From positions 409,001-473,000 of the forward strand of contig CP065014.1 of NCBI GenBank assembly GCA_016700335.1: 64,000 nt of DNA, written 5' to 3'. Under the pieces are notes generated by a model. It ran no database searches. It saw only the letters and a list, made by a program, of their open reading frames with translations, and was not told where the DNA came from. This DNA comes from Chlorobiota bacterium (GTDB lineage: Bacteria > Bacteroidota > Ignavibacteria > OLB7). Of the stretch, positions 35,328-44,375 are shown piece by piece; position 1 is the first letter of the stretch; the number at the start of each line of letters is the position of its first letter. The position numbers and the translations under genes were made by a program.

Positions 35328-35637
35328 TTTTATTTGAAGGTAATAACATTATAAAAGTTTGAGAAACAAGTAAGGATGTAATGTAGAAGAATAGAATCTC
35401 TTCTAGAGGTAAAACTCCAATATGTAATCCTAGAATCTGATTTGAATCAAAAAACCATATTCCATCAAAAACTGCAACTGTATCCACAATTGAATAATAT
35501 GTACCTATAATAATTGTTGGTAAAATTATTGCTTTTATATTCTTTAAAAATATCTTTTTTGCAATAAACCACTGTCCAATTATTACTGGCAACATCCATA
35601 CTAAAAGATGAAATATATAGTTTAATTTATTATCCAT
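35317..35637 (-). CDS. Lycopene cyclase domain protein, CrtYd-like half
   Basis: This 106-residue protein has three predicted transmembrane helices and the family signature with paired acidic residues, HIGVLPLEEILFFYITSLLVSQTFIM. It corresponds to the second half of the heterodimeric/fused CrtY lycopene beta-cyclase of actinobacteria, archaea and some Bacteroidota. Its partner (35630-35944) overlaps it by 8 bp. Together they would convert lycopene to beta-carotene in the membrane. No other carotenoid gene is in the window. It overlaps the end of aspartate kinase. Confidence 0.82.
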   Translation of the reverse strand: MDNKLNYIFHLLVWMLPVIIGQWFIAKKIFLKNIKAIILPTIIIGTYYSIVDTVAVFDGIWFFDSNQILGLHIGVLPLEEILFFYITSLLVSQTFIMLLPSNKIKS

Positions 35638-35944
35638 TTAATTTGGAATTAACTTTTGGTAGAAATAGTAAAACTGTAAGGCAAACAACTATTGATTCTA
35701 TAATAAAAAACAAAATTTCTTCAATTGGAAGTTTTAATATTCTAAACATAATTCGATCATTTGGGAATTCCCAAATCCCCATACTTATGGCATGATTATC
35801 CCAAATAAAAGTAAATGACAATGCAATTAAACAGACAATAACAATCCATTTTAATATTATCTTATCAATATTCTTAAGGTTTAAAATCAGTAACAAAAGT
35901 ATCAGTGGAAGATTAAAATATAAATGAAATTGAAAATAAGTCAT
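35630..35944 (-). CDS. Lycopene cyclase domain protein, CrtYc-like half
   Basis: This 104-residue protein has three predicted helices and carries the same signature, MFRILKLPIEEILFFIIESIVVCL, preceded by WDNHAISMGIWEFPNDR, which corresponds to the first half of heterodimeric lycopene cyclase. In many Bacteroidota the two halves are fused in one protein; here they are separate and overlap by 8 bp. It is preceded by an acyl-CoA ligase gene 60 bp upstream. Function in carotenoid cyclisation is inferred from family. Confidence 0.82.
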   Translation of the reverse strand: MTYFQFHLYFNLPLILLLLILNLKNIDKIILKWIVIVCLIALSFTFIWDNHAISMGIWEFPNDRIMFRILKLPIEEILFFIIESIVVCLTVLLFLPKVNSKLNG

Positions 35945-36004
35945 TTGAGTTTTTTTAAATACACAAGTTAATTTATTAAAATAGTAAAACTAATTACATG
36001 AAAT

Positions 36005-37684
36005 TTATTTAAGATCTTTAAACTGAATACTTTTAAAATCATTGAATAAATATTTAACTTTATTTCTTTGGTATTTCCCAGTTGAAGTAACTGGTATGTT
36101 GTTGCTGAAAATTATTACTTTTGGAGTTTTGTGAAATGGAAGATGTTCTCTGCAATATGCTATTAATTCTTCTTCAGTTAATGAGTCATCTAATTTATCA
36201 ACTAAAGCACCTACTTCTTCACCATAAATATCATTTTCATAAGCTACAGTAATTCCAGCTTTTACTTTAATATGGGAATTAATTACTTCATCAATTTCTA
36301 ATGGAGAAATATTAACTCCACCTCTAATTATAAGTTCTTTGAGTCTACCAGTAATAAAAAAAAATTTATTTGAATCAGAATCAAATTTGAAAAAACCTTC
36401 ATCTCCACTTCTAAACCAATTATTCTTAAAAGAACTTTCATTTGCTTCATCATTGTTGTAATATCCAAGCATTACATTATGCCCTCGAATCACTATTTCT
36501 CCTTTAGTTTCTTCTTTTAAACTTTCCCCAAATTCATTTTGAATATCCATTTCATTTTGAGCTATTGGAACGCCAATGGAAGGGAAGCCATAATTATTCA
36601 TCCATTTTTTATGGTCAAATAAGTTTAAATCAACTGGCACAAAACAACTATAACAAGTTGTTTCAGATAACCCATATCCATGTATTACTTTTAAATTATA
36701 TTTCTCTTCAAAACTAATTGCAAGTTCACAAGTTAATGGACCTGCTCCACAAATAACATGTTGAAAATTAGTTAAATCGAATTTATTAATATCTATATCA
36801 GCTTGCATTAAAAAAGCTAACAAAGTTGGTACAACTGATACAATATTTACTTTTTCTTTTGCAAGCCTTTCAAAGAAAAGTCCAGTTTGAAACTTTCTAT
36901 TTAAAACAACAGTACTCCCCGAACACATAGGCGTTACTATAGTTACAACAGTTCCATTAACATGATGAATAGGTAAAACGCACATCATTATTGTTAAATT
37001 GTTTATCTTATGACATTCAGAAATACCCTTTGAATCTGATAATAAATTACCATGAGCTAGCATAACTCCTTTAGGATTTCCAGTAGTTCCACTAGTATAA
37101 ACAATCATACATTCTTGATTAAGAAGATTACTGATTGGATGAAAAATCTTAGAATTATCATTTAAAATTAAATCAGTAAAAAAATCATACTCTACATCTT
37201 TTTCACCACTTACACAAATTAGTAGTTCTTTATTAATATTTTTAAAAATTGATTTTACTTTTTCTAAGAATTCACTTCGTACAAAAACTAGTTTAGAATT
37301 AGAATCTTTAATAATATATTCATTGCGTTGATCATCTTCAGTAGAATTGATTGGTACAACGGTGGCACCAACACTCCAAATAGCAAAATATTGAACAACT
37401 GTTTCCCAATGATTGTAAGCAAAAATTGCAACCCTATCACCAATTCCTATTCCTTTATTATTCAAGTATTGGCTAACCTTTCCAACAATAATTGAAAATT
37501 CTATGTATGAAAACTCTTTCCTAATACCGAACTCATTGTAATCTATAATAAAAGGTTTGTTATGAAACTCTAAAGCATTCTTACAAAGTGAGTCACCTAA
37601 AGAAGAATATTTTGAAACTAAATCTTTAAATTCAACAGAATTTACAGTTTGTGCTTTTGAAATTTTATCGCTAATTATTGACAT
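36005..37684 (-). CDS. AMP-dependent acyl-CoA synthetase/ligase
   Basis: This 559-residue protein of the ANL superfamily activates an acid with ATP to acyl-AMP and then acyl-CoA. Motifs are YTSGTTGNPKGV (196-207), CGAGPLTCEL, HGYGLSETTC, FRSGDEGFF, and FITGRLKELIIRGGVNISPLEID. The C-terminal lysine lies in VTSTGKYQRNKVK. The specificity is unknown: it is closer in pattern to generic fatty-acyl or cyclohexanecarboxylate-type ligases than to acetyl-CoA synthetase. It is followed by the split lycopene cyclase genes at 60 bp. A TATTTTTG lies exactly 4 nt before the ATG (37689-37696, minus). Confidence 0.9.
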   Translation of the reverse strand: MSIISDKISKAQTVNSVEFKDLVSKYSSLGDSLCKNALEFHNKPFIIDYNEFGIRKEFSYIEFSIIVGKVSQYLNNKGIGIGDRVAIFAYNHWETVVQYFAIWSVGATVVPINSTEDDQRNEYIIKDSNSKLVFVRSEFLEKVKSIFKNINKELLICVSGEKDVEYDFFTDLILNDNSKIFHPISNLLNQECMIVYTSGTTGNPKGVMLAHGNLLSDSKGISECHKINNLTIMMCVLPIHHVNGTVVTIVTPMCSGSTVVLNRKFQTGLFFERLAKEKVNIVSVVPTLLAFLMQADIDINKFDLTNFQHVICGAGPLTCELAISFEEKYNLKVIHGYGLSETTCYSCFVPVDLNLFDHKKWMNNYGFPSIGVPIAQNEMDIQNEFGESLKEETKGEIVIRGHNVMLGYYNNDEANESSFKNNWFRSGDEGFFKFDSDSNKFFFITGRLKELIIRGGVNISPLEIDEVINSHIKVKAGITVAYENDIYGEEVGALVDKLDDSLTEEELIAYCREHLPFHKTPKVIIFSNNIPVTSTGKYQRNKVKYLFNDFKSIQFKDLK

Positions 37685-37688
37685 GATT

Positions 37689-37696
37689 CAAAAATA
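37689..37696 (-). promoter_or_regulatory. -7 element 4 nt before acyl-CoA ligase
   Basis: TATTTTTG on the minus strand, then four bases and the ATG. Same geometry as nnr and the lipM-like gene. Confidence 0.45.
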
Positions 37697-37789
37697 TAAA
37701 AAATTAAAAGTAATTGTTTGTATAAAATCAACAATATTAAAATTATAAAAATAAATTTGATATTAAACTGAGTTTAACTAACAACAACA

Positions 37790-37820
37790 TTTGACTTGTA
37801 ACTTATTTAAAATAGATGTG
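37790..37820 (+). promoter_or_regulatory. Promoter of the second ECF operon
   Basis: TTTG (37790-37793), 19 nt, then TAGATGTG (37813-37820), a 7 of 8 match to TAnnTTTG. It lies 70 nt upstream of the preferred start at 37891. It could serve housekeeping sigma. Confidence 0.5.
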
Positions 37821-37890
37821 TAAATTAGTAATAGCAATTAATGATTGAAGTTTAAACTAAAAATTGAAACAAAGCATTAACTTTGGAATA

Positions 37891-38463
37891 ATGAATTTTA
37901 AATCAAATATCCTTTATAATAAATTGAGTGATGAGCAACTATTTGCTTTGGCTCAAGATGGGGATACTATTGCATTTAATCAGTTATTCACTAGGTATAA
38001 AAAAAAGGCTTACATTTATTGTTTCAGAGTTTTATCAGATCAAACATTAGCTCAAGATGCTTTTCAAGAAGGTTTTATGAGGATGTATGAACATAGAAAT
38101 TCATTTTCAGGTAAAAATTTTATGGTCTGGTTCTTCAGAATTTTAAGAAATACATGCTTAAATATGAAGCGAAATAGAAAAATAAATGTTGAGTTCGAGC
38201 ATTCTTCTGTAGATGTTTCAATAAACAATACTTATGATGATATTTTTTTGCATGAGTATGTTGCAAAAGCCTTAATTCAATTACCAGAAGATTTTAGAGA
38301 AGTTATTGTTCTTTTTGAATATGAAGGTTATACATATAATGAAATTGCTGATATTGTTGGAACTTCTATTTCGACTGTTAAAATAAGAATTTTTAGAGCT
38401 AGAAATTTGTTACGCGAAATTCTTACACCTATTATTAACGATTATAAATTTGATAAAAAATGA
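37891..38463 (+). CDS. ECF-type RNA polymerase sigma factor
   Basis: The sigma2 segment is LSDEQLFALAQDGDTIAFNQLFTRYKKKAYIYCFRVLSDQTLAQDAFQEGFMRMYEH; sigma4 is LPEDFREVIVLFEYEGYTYNEIADIVGTSISTVKIRIFRARNLLREIL. It recognises promoters on release from its partner. The frame is open from a TTG at 37864, but I prefer the ATG at 37891, which starts closer to sigma2. Its stop codon overlaps the anti-sigma start by 4 bp (ATGA), so the two proteins are translationally coupled. A TTTG-N19-TAGATGTG promoter lies upstream. Confidence 0.92.
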   Translation: MNFKSNILYNKLSDEQLFALAQDGDTIAFNQLFTRYKKKAYIYCFRVLSDQTLAQDAFQEGFMRMYEHRNSFSGKNFMVWFFRILRNTCLNMKRNRKINVEFEHSSVDVSINNTYDDIFLHEYVAKALIQLPEDFREVIVLFEYEGYTYNEIADIVGTSISTVKIRIFRARNLLREILTPIINDYKFDKK

Positions 38464-39965
38464 AAATAGATTATGATAATATAATTAGACGTTATACTAG
38501 TGGTGAACTTTCTACTTCAGAAATTAACAAACTTAAGGAGACTATCGAAAATTCTCCAGAAGCAAGTTATTTGTTTAGTTCTACCCTTGAATTAAGATCT
38601 ATGTTAAGAGACGATCTTTTGAGTATTGAAACTCCAGAAGATTTTACTGAAAATGTTAGAGCAAAGATTTCAGATCTATTCGCTCAATGTGAAAAAGCCA
38701 AACCAGTTATTGTTCCAATAGAATTAATTTCAGATTCAAAATTGAAAGAAAATAATTTGAAATTCTCAAGTTCAATAAGTGGGTTGAGTAATTTTATTGG
38801 AGATATTAAAATTCAAAAGACCAGAACCCATAACACCAAGTTAGCAGTCGCTTTTACTACTATAATATTTTTCATATTTATTAACTCAATTGCTCCAGAA
38901 AATTTCTTTTTAAATTTCAATAATATTAGAACTCAAGATATTTCTCAAGATATTGAAATCAAAGGAAGTTTAATTAATGATAAATCTCATAAATTCAGTA
39001 ATTCAATTTCAAAAAATAATGCAATAAATCTATTCAAAAATAAAACTGTTTTTTCTAATTACAACTCAAATAAGTTTACAACTAATACTCATGATGTTTC
39101 GAAAATCTATAAATATAAAACTAATAACAAATCAATTGTAAATGTTAGTAAGAAAATTGCAGATAATGTAATTTTAAAATCTGAATTTGATAATTTTAAC
39201 AATGTTAATTTTAATGATGATAGAAGTAATTTAAATTCAAACAATTCGAATTCTGGAATAATTGCTAATAATGTTTTAAATGAAAATGTTAATATAACCG
39301 ATTATATTATTCAAAATAAAGAAGAAATTATTTCTTTACTTAATATAAATCGTGACAATGATAATTCTGTTAACTTACTTAATCAAAATTTAATTAAAGA
39401 TATCAAACATATTTCATTCGGTGTGAATTTTACACCAGATGAAAATAATAATTTAAATTCTTATTATGTTTCACTAAATGTTTCAGAATCTGACAGACTT
39501 GGAATAGAAGTTGGAGGAATCAATGCAAATATACCTTCAAGCAACTTATCTAACAATAAAATTGGAGGTTATAGCAAGAAATCTATAAAAACATTTTCAG
39601 GAGATGAAGATCAATATTCAAATAACGATAAAGTACTTTTAAATGAGGTATCTTTTGACAATATGATTGCTCCAATACTTAAAAGTAATTCAAGTATCAA
39701 AACATCACAACAAACTTATGGTGCAATTTTTTATGATAGAAAATTTAATTTGCTAAGTTTTGTTGATGGTTGTTCTAGAATTGCAATAGGTGGAACTGAT
39801 AATGCAATGATCGGTAATATTAGACTTTATTTAGCAGCTAATATCTCTAAAAATTTCACTATTACAATTGGATCTTTTGGTACATTTGCTCATAGTTTTA
39901 GCAAAAATAATATTACTCCAAATAGTTCAAAAGGAATTTATGGCGGAATTGAAACTGGATTCTAA
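38460..39965 (+). CDS. Dual membrane-spanning anti-sigma factor (Dma-like), second copy
   Basis: This 501-residue protein has the same four-part layout as 17164-18687. The head (1-80) is helical with IIRRYTSGELSTSEINKLKETIENSPEASYLFSSTLELRSMLR. A transmembrane helix follows at about 126-145. A long Asn/Ser/Lys-rich, low-complexity stretch occupies about 146-320. The C-terminal beta domain of about 180 residues (ISFGVNFTPDENNNLNSYYVSLNVSESDRLGIEVGG, TYGAIFYDRKFNLLSFV, RLYLAANISKNFTITIGSF) ends GGIETGF, again with a terminal Phe. I infer that it holds the sigma factor encoded directly upstream (4-bp overlap) and senses the outer membrane. No catalytic motif is visible. Confidence 0.75.
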   Translation: MKIDYDNIIRRYTSGELSTSEINKLKETIENSPEASYLFSSTLELRSMLRDDLLSIETPEDFTENVRAKISDLFAQCEKAKPVIVPIELISDSKLKENNLKFSSSISGLSNFIGDIKIQKTRTHNTKLAVAFTTIIFFIFINSIAPENFFLNFNNIRTQDISQDIEIKGSLINDKSHKFSNSISKNNAINLFKNKTVFSNYNSNKFTTNTHDVSKIYKYKTNNKSIVNVSKKIADNVILKSEFDNFNNVNFNDDRSNLNSNNSNSGIIANNVLNENVNITDYIIQNKEEIISLLNINRDNDNSVNLLNQNLIKDIKHISFGVNFTPDENNNLNSYYVSLNVSESDRLGIEVGGINANIPSSNLSNNKIGGYSKKSIKTFSGDEDQYSNNDKVLLNEVSFDNMIAPILKSNSSIKTSQQTYGAIFYDRKFNLLSFVDGCSRIAIGGTDNAMIGNIRLYLAANISKNFTITIGSFGTFAHSFSKNNITPNSSKGIYGGIETGF

Positions 39966-39990
39966 AAGAATTGCAAATTAAGCAATTTTA

Positions 39991-40022
39991 AAAGCCAATC
40001 AAAAAAACTTTTGGCTTTTTTT
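39991..40022 (+). terminator. Terminator after the second anti-sigma gene
   Basis: AAAGCCAA (39991-39998) pairs with TTGGCTTT (40011-40018), 12-nt loop, T run to 40022. It overlaps the polX stop codon on the other strand. Confidence 0.85.
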
Positions 40023-41736
40023 ATTTTTTAGCAAACTTTAAAAATTCCTCTTTAGTCATTGAATTTAAAATGTCATTTTTAGTTAACCATCCCTTTCTAC
40101 CCATAGTAATTCCATACCTCAAAACATCATAACCTTTAATAGAATGAGCATCAGTATTTATTGCAATTTTAACTCCTTTTTTTCTAGCATATTTAATCAT
40201 TCGCCAGTTCATATCTAATCTATATGGACTTGCATTTAGTTCGATTGATTTATTGTTTTTGGCAGCAGTATCAATTACAGTTTGAAAATCTATATCATAA
40301 CCTTTTCTAGACAAAATTAAACGACCAGTAGGGTGCCCTAATATAGTTACATACTTATTTTCTAATGCATTGCAAAGCCTGTCAGTTTGTGCTTCTTTAC
40401 TTAAATTAAAAATACTATGAATTGAGCCAACAACTGAATCTAAGCTAGCTAATACATCATCATCAAAGTCCATTCTACCTTCACTTAGTATATCACACTC
40501 AATACCTTTTAGCATTTTAAAAACTGATGGATCATATCTTTTATTGATTTCGTCAATTGCTTTAGATTGTTCTAATAATCTTTTTTCATTTAAACCATTT
40601 GCATAAAAAGCTGCTTTTGAATGGTCGCATAATAAAATATATTTCCAATTATTTTTAACACAATGGTTTGCAATTTCATCTAAACTGTTTTCACCATCAC
40701 TCCAGTTGGAATGAACATGAAACATTCCTTGAATATCATCAAGAGTAATAAATTTTTCTGGGATTTTATTATCTATAGCAAATCTAACTTCTTCAATTCC
40801 TTCTCTTAATTCTGGAATGATAAATTGCATTTTTGCTTTAGAGAAAATCTCTTCTTCAGAATTAATTTTTATCAATAAATTATCTTGATAAATACCATCA
40901 TCCTTTAAGTCAAAGCCATGATCTTTCAAAGGAATTGAAATCATGAAATAATAATCGCTTGCTCCGGTATAACCATGAAGTACCCCATAAAAATTACCTT
41001 TTTCAGCAAATCGAATTTTAACTTTAACATCATTATCTAAAATAAAATGTGAGCTGTTCAAATTAGATTGAACATCCGTAACATTTTCTAATTTAGATAA
41101 ATTCTCAATAAAATTGCTTATGTTTTCACATTCAATTACAAATATTAAAGAATCAACTTCTTCAGCTCCACGCCTTACTGATCCAGCTATTGAGCATTGA
41201 ATAACACCTTGAATTTTCAAGAAATTTTCTAAAAGTAACTCACTTATTACTGTAGCAGCATCCAACCTTAATTTTCCTGAATTATTCTTCAAATCATTCA
41301 AACCTTCAAGAATTTTATTTTGGGATTTTATTCCAAATCCTTTTAAAGTTGAGATTCTATTTTCCATACAAGCATATTCTAATTCACCAATTGATTCAAT
41401 TTGGAGTTCATTCCACAAAGTTTTAACTTTTTTAGCTCCTAAACCTCGAATCTTTAAAATATCTAATATACCCGACGGAGTTTTTTTTAAAAGATTATTT
41501 AATTGAACAGATTCTCCACTAATTACAATATCAGCAATCTCACCAGCAATGCTTTTACCAATGCCAGGTATTAAAAGGAGGGTTGCATTTTCTACTGCTT
41601 GTTGTATGTCAATTTGAGTCATAGATAAAGCCCTTGAAGCTCTATTATATGCTGTTGCTTTAAATTCATTCTCACCATGAAGAATTAATAAAGTTTCCAT
41701 TTCTGAAAGTATATCTGATAACTCTCTTGAAGTCAT
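40021..41736 (-). CDS. polX: PolX-family protein, polymerase site degenerate, PHP domain intact
   Basis: This 571-residue protein has HhH motifs (LLLIPGIGKSIAGEIADIV, LKIRGLGAKKVKTLW, LKGFGIKSQNKIL), the pol-beta-like domain and a C-terminal PHP nuclease domain. In the polymerase motif GSVRRG (185-190), the DxD that should follow is S196-L-I198, and the third aspartate in the VxVDLR strand is K240 (VKVKIRF). The polymerase carboxylates are thus missing. The PHP metal ligands are present: HVHS, SDG, CDHS, GIECD, GSIHS, LGHPTGR and NTDAHS. I infer a repair-linked 3'-5' exonuclease or phosphoesterase without polymerase activity. A TAATTTTG element (41759-41766, minus) lies 22 nt upstream of the start. 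Confidence 0.9.
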   Translation of the reverse strand: MTSRELSDILSEMETLLILHGENEFKATAYNRASRALSMTQIDIQQAVENATLLLIPGIGKSIAGEIADIVISGESVQLNNLLKKTPSGILDILKIRGLGAKKVKTLWNELQIESIGELEYACMENRISTLKGFGIKSQNKILEGLNDLKNNSGKLRLDAATVISELLLENFLKIQGVIQCSIAGSVRRGAEEVDSLIFVIECENISNFIENLSKLENVTDVQSNLNSSHFILDNDVKVKIRFAEKGNFYGVLHGYTGASDYYFMISIPLKDHGFDLKDDGIYQDNLLIKINSEEEIFSKAKMQFIIPELREGIEEVRFAIDNKIPEKFITLDDIQGMFHVHSNWSDGENSLDEIANHCVKNNWKYILLCDHSKAAFYANGLNEKRLLEQSKAIDEINKRYDPSVFKMLKGIECDILSEGRMDFDDDVLASLDSVVGSIHSIFNLSKEAQTDRLCNALENKYVTILGHPTGRLILSRKGYDIDFQTVIDTAAKNNKSIELNASPYRLDMNWRMIKYARKKGVKIAINTDAHSIKGYDVLRYGITMGRKGWLTKNDILNSMTKEEFLKFAKK

Positions 41737-41917
41737 AATTGTTTTGTAATTTGAGAAACAAAATTAAAGAAACTAAAAAATATCTTGAACATTAAATTTA
41801 TCTAAGTAAATTAAGAATTGAATAAAATTGATTTTGTTTTTAATATTTCATTTTAAATATTAGGTTCTAAGAAGAAATTCAGTAAATTGATTGAGCTTCT
41901 ATTCGATTAAAATCACT

Positions 41918-41925
41918 TAGTTTTG
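41918..41925 (+). promoter_or_regulatory. miaB -7 element
   Basis: TAGTTTTG, 31 nt before the miaB start. The nearest TTG upstream is 24 nt away, slightly long. Confidence 0.45.
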
Positions 41926-41956
41926 TAGTTGCAAATTCAAACAAAAAACAAGTATT

Positions 41957-43342
41957 ATGGAATTATATAACCTTTCAATAATTAATAAAAAGAGTAAAAA
42001 AGTATATATAGAAACCTACGGTTGCCAGATGAATGAATCAGATTCTGAAATTGTACTTTCTGTAATGGGTAAGGATGGATTTGAAAAAACTAATGAAATT
42101 GATTTAGCAGATGTAATACTGATTAACACTTGTGCAATTCGAGATAACGCAGAACAAAGAATTCATGGTCGATTAAAAAATATCAAATTCTATAAAAAAC
42201 AGAATCCTAAACTAGTAGTTGGTGTACTTGGGTGTATGGCAGAACGAATGAGGAGAGATTTGTTGGAAGTTGAAGACGTTGTTGATATTGTTATTGGTCC
42301 TGATGAATATAGGGCTCTCCCAGATTTAGTAAATGAAGCATTTAATGGACAGAAAGGAATTGCTGTAAAGTTATCGCGAGTTGAAACGTATGATGATATC
42401 ACACCAGTTAGAACCGAAGGGATATCAGGGTGGATTTCTATTATGAGAGGTTGTGATAAGTTCTGTACCTTTTGTGTAGTCCCATTTACTAGAGGGCGTG
42501 AAAGAAGTAGAACTATGACTTCAGTATTAAAAGAGGTTGAAGAATTGTCTAACCATAATTTCAAAGAAATTACTTTGTTAGGTCAGAATGTGAACAGTTA
42601 CAGAAGTGAAGGAAACGATTTTGCAGATTTACTTTCAAAGGTAGCAGATATAAATCCAAATATTAGAATAAGGTATACAACTTCCCACCCTCAAGATATG
42701 TCAGATAAGTTGATTGAAACAATGGCATCAAAAAATAACATTTGTAATTATATTCATTTACCAGTACAATCAGGATCAAACAGAGTGTTAAAGTTAATGA
42801 ATAGAACTTATACCGTTGAACATTATTTAGAAAGAATTGAGAGGATTTATAATATCATTCCTAATGTATCATTATCAACTGATATAATAGCTGGCTTCCC
42901 AACAGAGAATGAAGATGATCATAAAAAAACATTAGATCTTGTTAAAAAAGTTAGATACGATGGTGCCTTTATGTTTAAATATTCACCAAGAGAAAATACA
43001 AAAGCCTGGGCAATGGGAGATACTGTTGAAGAAGAAGTTAAGACTAGAAGACTAAATGAGATAATTGAATTACAAAGAAGAATATCTGATGAAATAAACA
43101 ATCAAACTGTGGGTAAAATAGAATTGGTTTTGATTGAAGGTGAGAGCAAAAAAGATTTTAACGAATGGAGGGGCAGAACTGATTCAAATAAGATAGTAAT
43201 CTTTCCAAAAGGAGATGAGCAAATTGGAGAGTTTGCTTATGTAAAAATAAATCGTGGTAATGCAGCAACACTTTTTGGAAGTACAGTTAATAGTGATGGT
43301 ACTCCTAAATTTATCCCACTTGAGTTAATGCAAAGCAATTAA
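41957..43342 (+). CDS. miaB: tRNA-2-methylthio-N6-dimethylallyladenosine synthase
   Basis: This 461-residue radical-SAM methylthiotransferase modifies A37 of tRNAs. The N-terminal domain has ETYGCQMNESDSE (C23), NTCAIRDNAEQR and VLGCMAERM, which hold the auxiliary [4Fe-4S] cluster. The radical-SAM core has GCDKFCTFCVVPFTRGRERSR (C166, C170, C173), LLGQNVNSY, TSHPQDM, LPVQSGSNRVLKLMNRTYT and DIIAGFPTE. The C-terminal TRAM domain follows. Length and motif spacing are standard. An upstream TAGTTTTG makes it likely monocistronic. Confidence 0.97.
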   Translation: MELYNLSIINKKSKKVYIETYGCQMNESDSEIVLSVMGKDGFEKTNEIDLADVILINTCAIRDNAEQRIHGRLKNIKFYKKQNPKLVVGVLGCMAERMRRDLLEVEDVVDIVIGPDEYRALPDLVNEAFNGQKGIAVKLSRVETYDDITPVRTEGISGWISIMRGCDKFCTFCVVPFTRGRERSRTMTSVLKEVEELSNHNFKEITLLGQNVNSYRSEGNDFADLLSKVADINPNIRIRYTTSHPQDMSDKLIETMASKNNICNYIHLPVQSGSNRVLKLMNRTYTVEHYLERIERIYNIIPNVSLSTDIIAGFPTENEDDHKKTLDLVKKVRYDGAFMFKYSPRENTKAWAMGDTVEEEVKTRRLNEIIELQRRISDEINNQTVGKIELVLIEGESKKDFNEWRGRTDSNKIVIFPKGDEQIGEFAYVKINRGNAATLFGSTVNSDGTPKFIPLELMQSN

Positions 43343-43381
43343 AATTTAATTTGGAGAAAAGAATTAATTTTTAGTTAGTAT

Positions 43382-43416
43382 AAAAAAAAAAGCACCTTAA
43401 TTAATTATTAATGTGC
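43382..43416 (-). terminator. Terminator of the unknown gene 43439-44257
   Basis: GCAC (43392-43395) and GTGC (43413-43416) with an inner TTAAT/ATTAA pairing. On the minus strand it is followed by ten T. It may also slow transcription from miaB. Confidence 0.75.
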
Positions 43417-43438
43417 CTTTGTTATATTGTTCAAAATT

Positions 43439-44257
43439 TTATTTTAATTCAAAAACTGTACCATTCAAATTTAACAAATATCCCTCCTTAGAACTATTAA
43501 TCTCTAAACAACCTGAGTCTTTTAGTGCTTTAAGAGTTTTTTTCATATTAGTTGTTGTTAATATAAATTCTGGTTCAATTGATAATTCTCCGTTAGAATT
43601 TATTGAATTTTTATCAATATCAACATCATCTTTAACAAGTTTTGTAGAATCAAGTGCGGCTTTCAATAACTTTCCATTTTTATCAATACCAATTAATTGC
43701 AAAGCTAATTCTTCTTCTGGAGTGTTAGTACCTCCTCTAATTTCAGAAAGTAAAATTTCGTTATCCTTATCTCTATCACCAGTAACAGGAACATTAACTA
43801 ATGGATAAGAAACTTTTCTAAGTTCTTTTAGAAAAATGGTAAAGCTTTTACTTTCAATTTCTTTTATTGCCCTTTCCATTTTGCTTGAAAGCAATCTTAG
43901 TTGAGTAATATCTTCTTGTGGTGTTGGAGAATTCAAAATTAGTTCAGTAATATTCAAATATAATACTGAATCAATAGGAAGTGATTTTAACCAATCCTTA
44001 AAAACAACAATACTACCAAATACGTCTCTAAAGTAAGAATTATAACTCCAAGCAGCAATCGCTCTTTCAACAAAAGAGACTGCATCAGAAATTTTTGTTT
44101 TGAAATAACAGCTTGTAGGATTAGAAATCAATTCTGAATTAGAAGAAGAAACAGCTAATGCACAAGCAAACGAAATTGTCTGACTTTGTCTTATTAAGTA
44201 ATCATTTACATCCGTCGGTTGTGACGGTGAACTTAAGAGGTAAGAGAATGATGCCAT
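43439..44257 (-). CDS. Protein of unknown function
   Basis: This 272-residue protein has no signal peptide or transmembrane helix. It is mostly helical (SDAVSFVERAIAAW, ITQLRLLSSKMERAIKEIESKSFTIFLKEL). A short Asp/Lys-rich linker (KLVKDDVDIDKNSINSN) leads to a C-terminal small domain with TTTNMKKTLKALKDSGCLEINSSKEGYLLNLNG, which looks like a winged-helix or small alpha/beta unit. I do not recognise a family. It is convergent with miaB and has its own terminator. Divergent from the L,D-transpeptidase gene. Confidence 0.55.
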   Translation of the reverse strand: MASFSYLLSSPSQPTDVNDYLIRQSQTISFACALAVSSSNSELISNPTSCYFKTKISDAVSFVERAIAAWSYNSYFRDVFGSIVVFKDWLKSLPIDSVLYLNITELILNSPTPQEDITQLRLLSSKMERAIKEIESKSFTIFLKELRKVSYPLVNVPVTGDRDKDNEILLSEIRGGTNTPEEELALQLIGIDKNGKLLKAALDSTKLVKDDVDIDKNSINSNGELSIEPEFILTTTNMKKTLKALKDSGCLEINSSKEGYLLNLNGTVFELK

Positions 44258-44375
44258 AAAAGTAATAAAGTATTATAAATTACATGTAATGTTGAAAATT
44301 TAATTTGAACAAGAAAAATCTATCAAATATTTTGAACTAAATAAATTAAAAAGTATTCTAACAAAACTTAATTCA

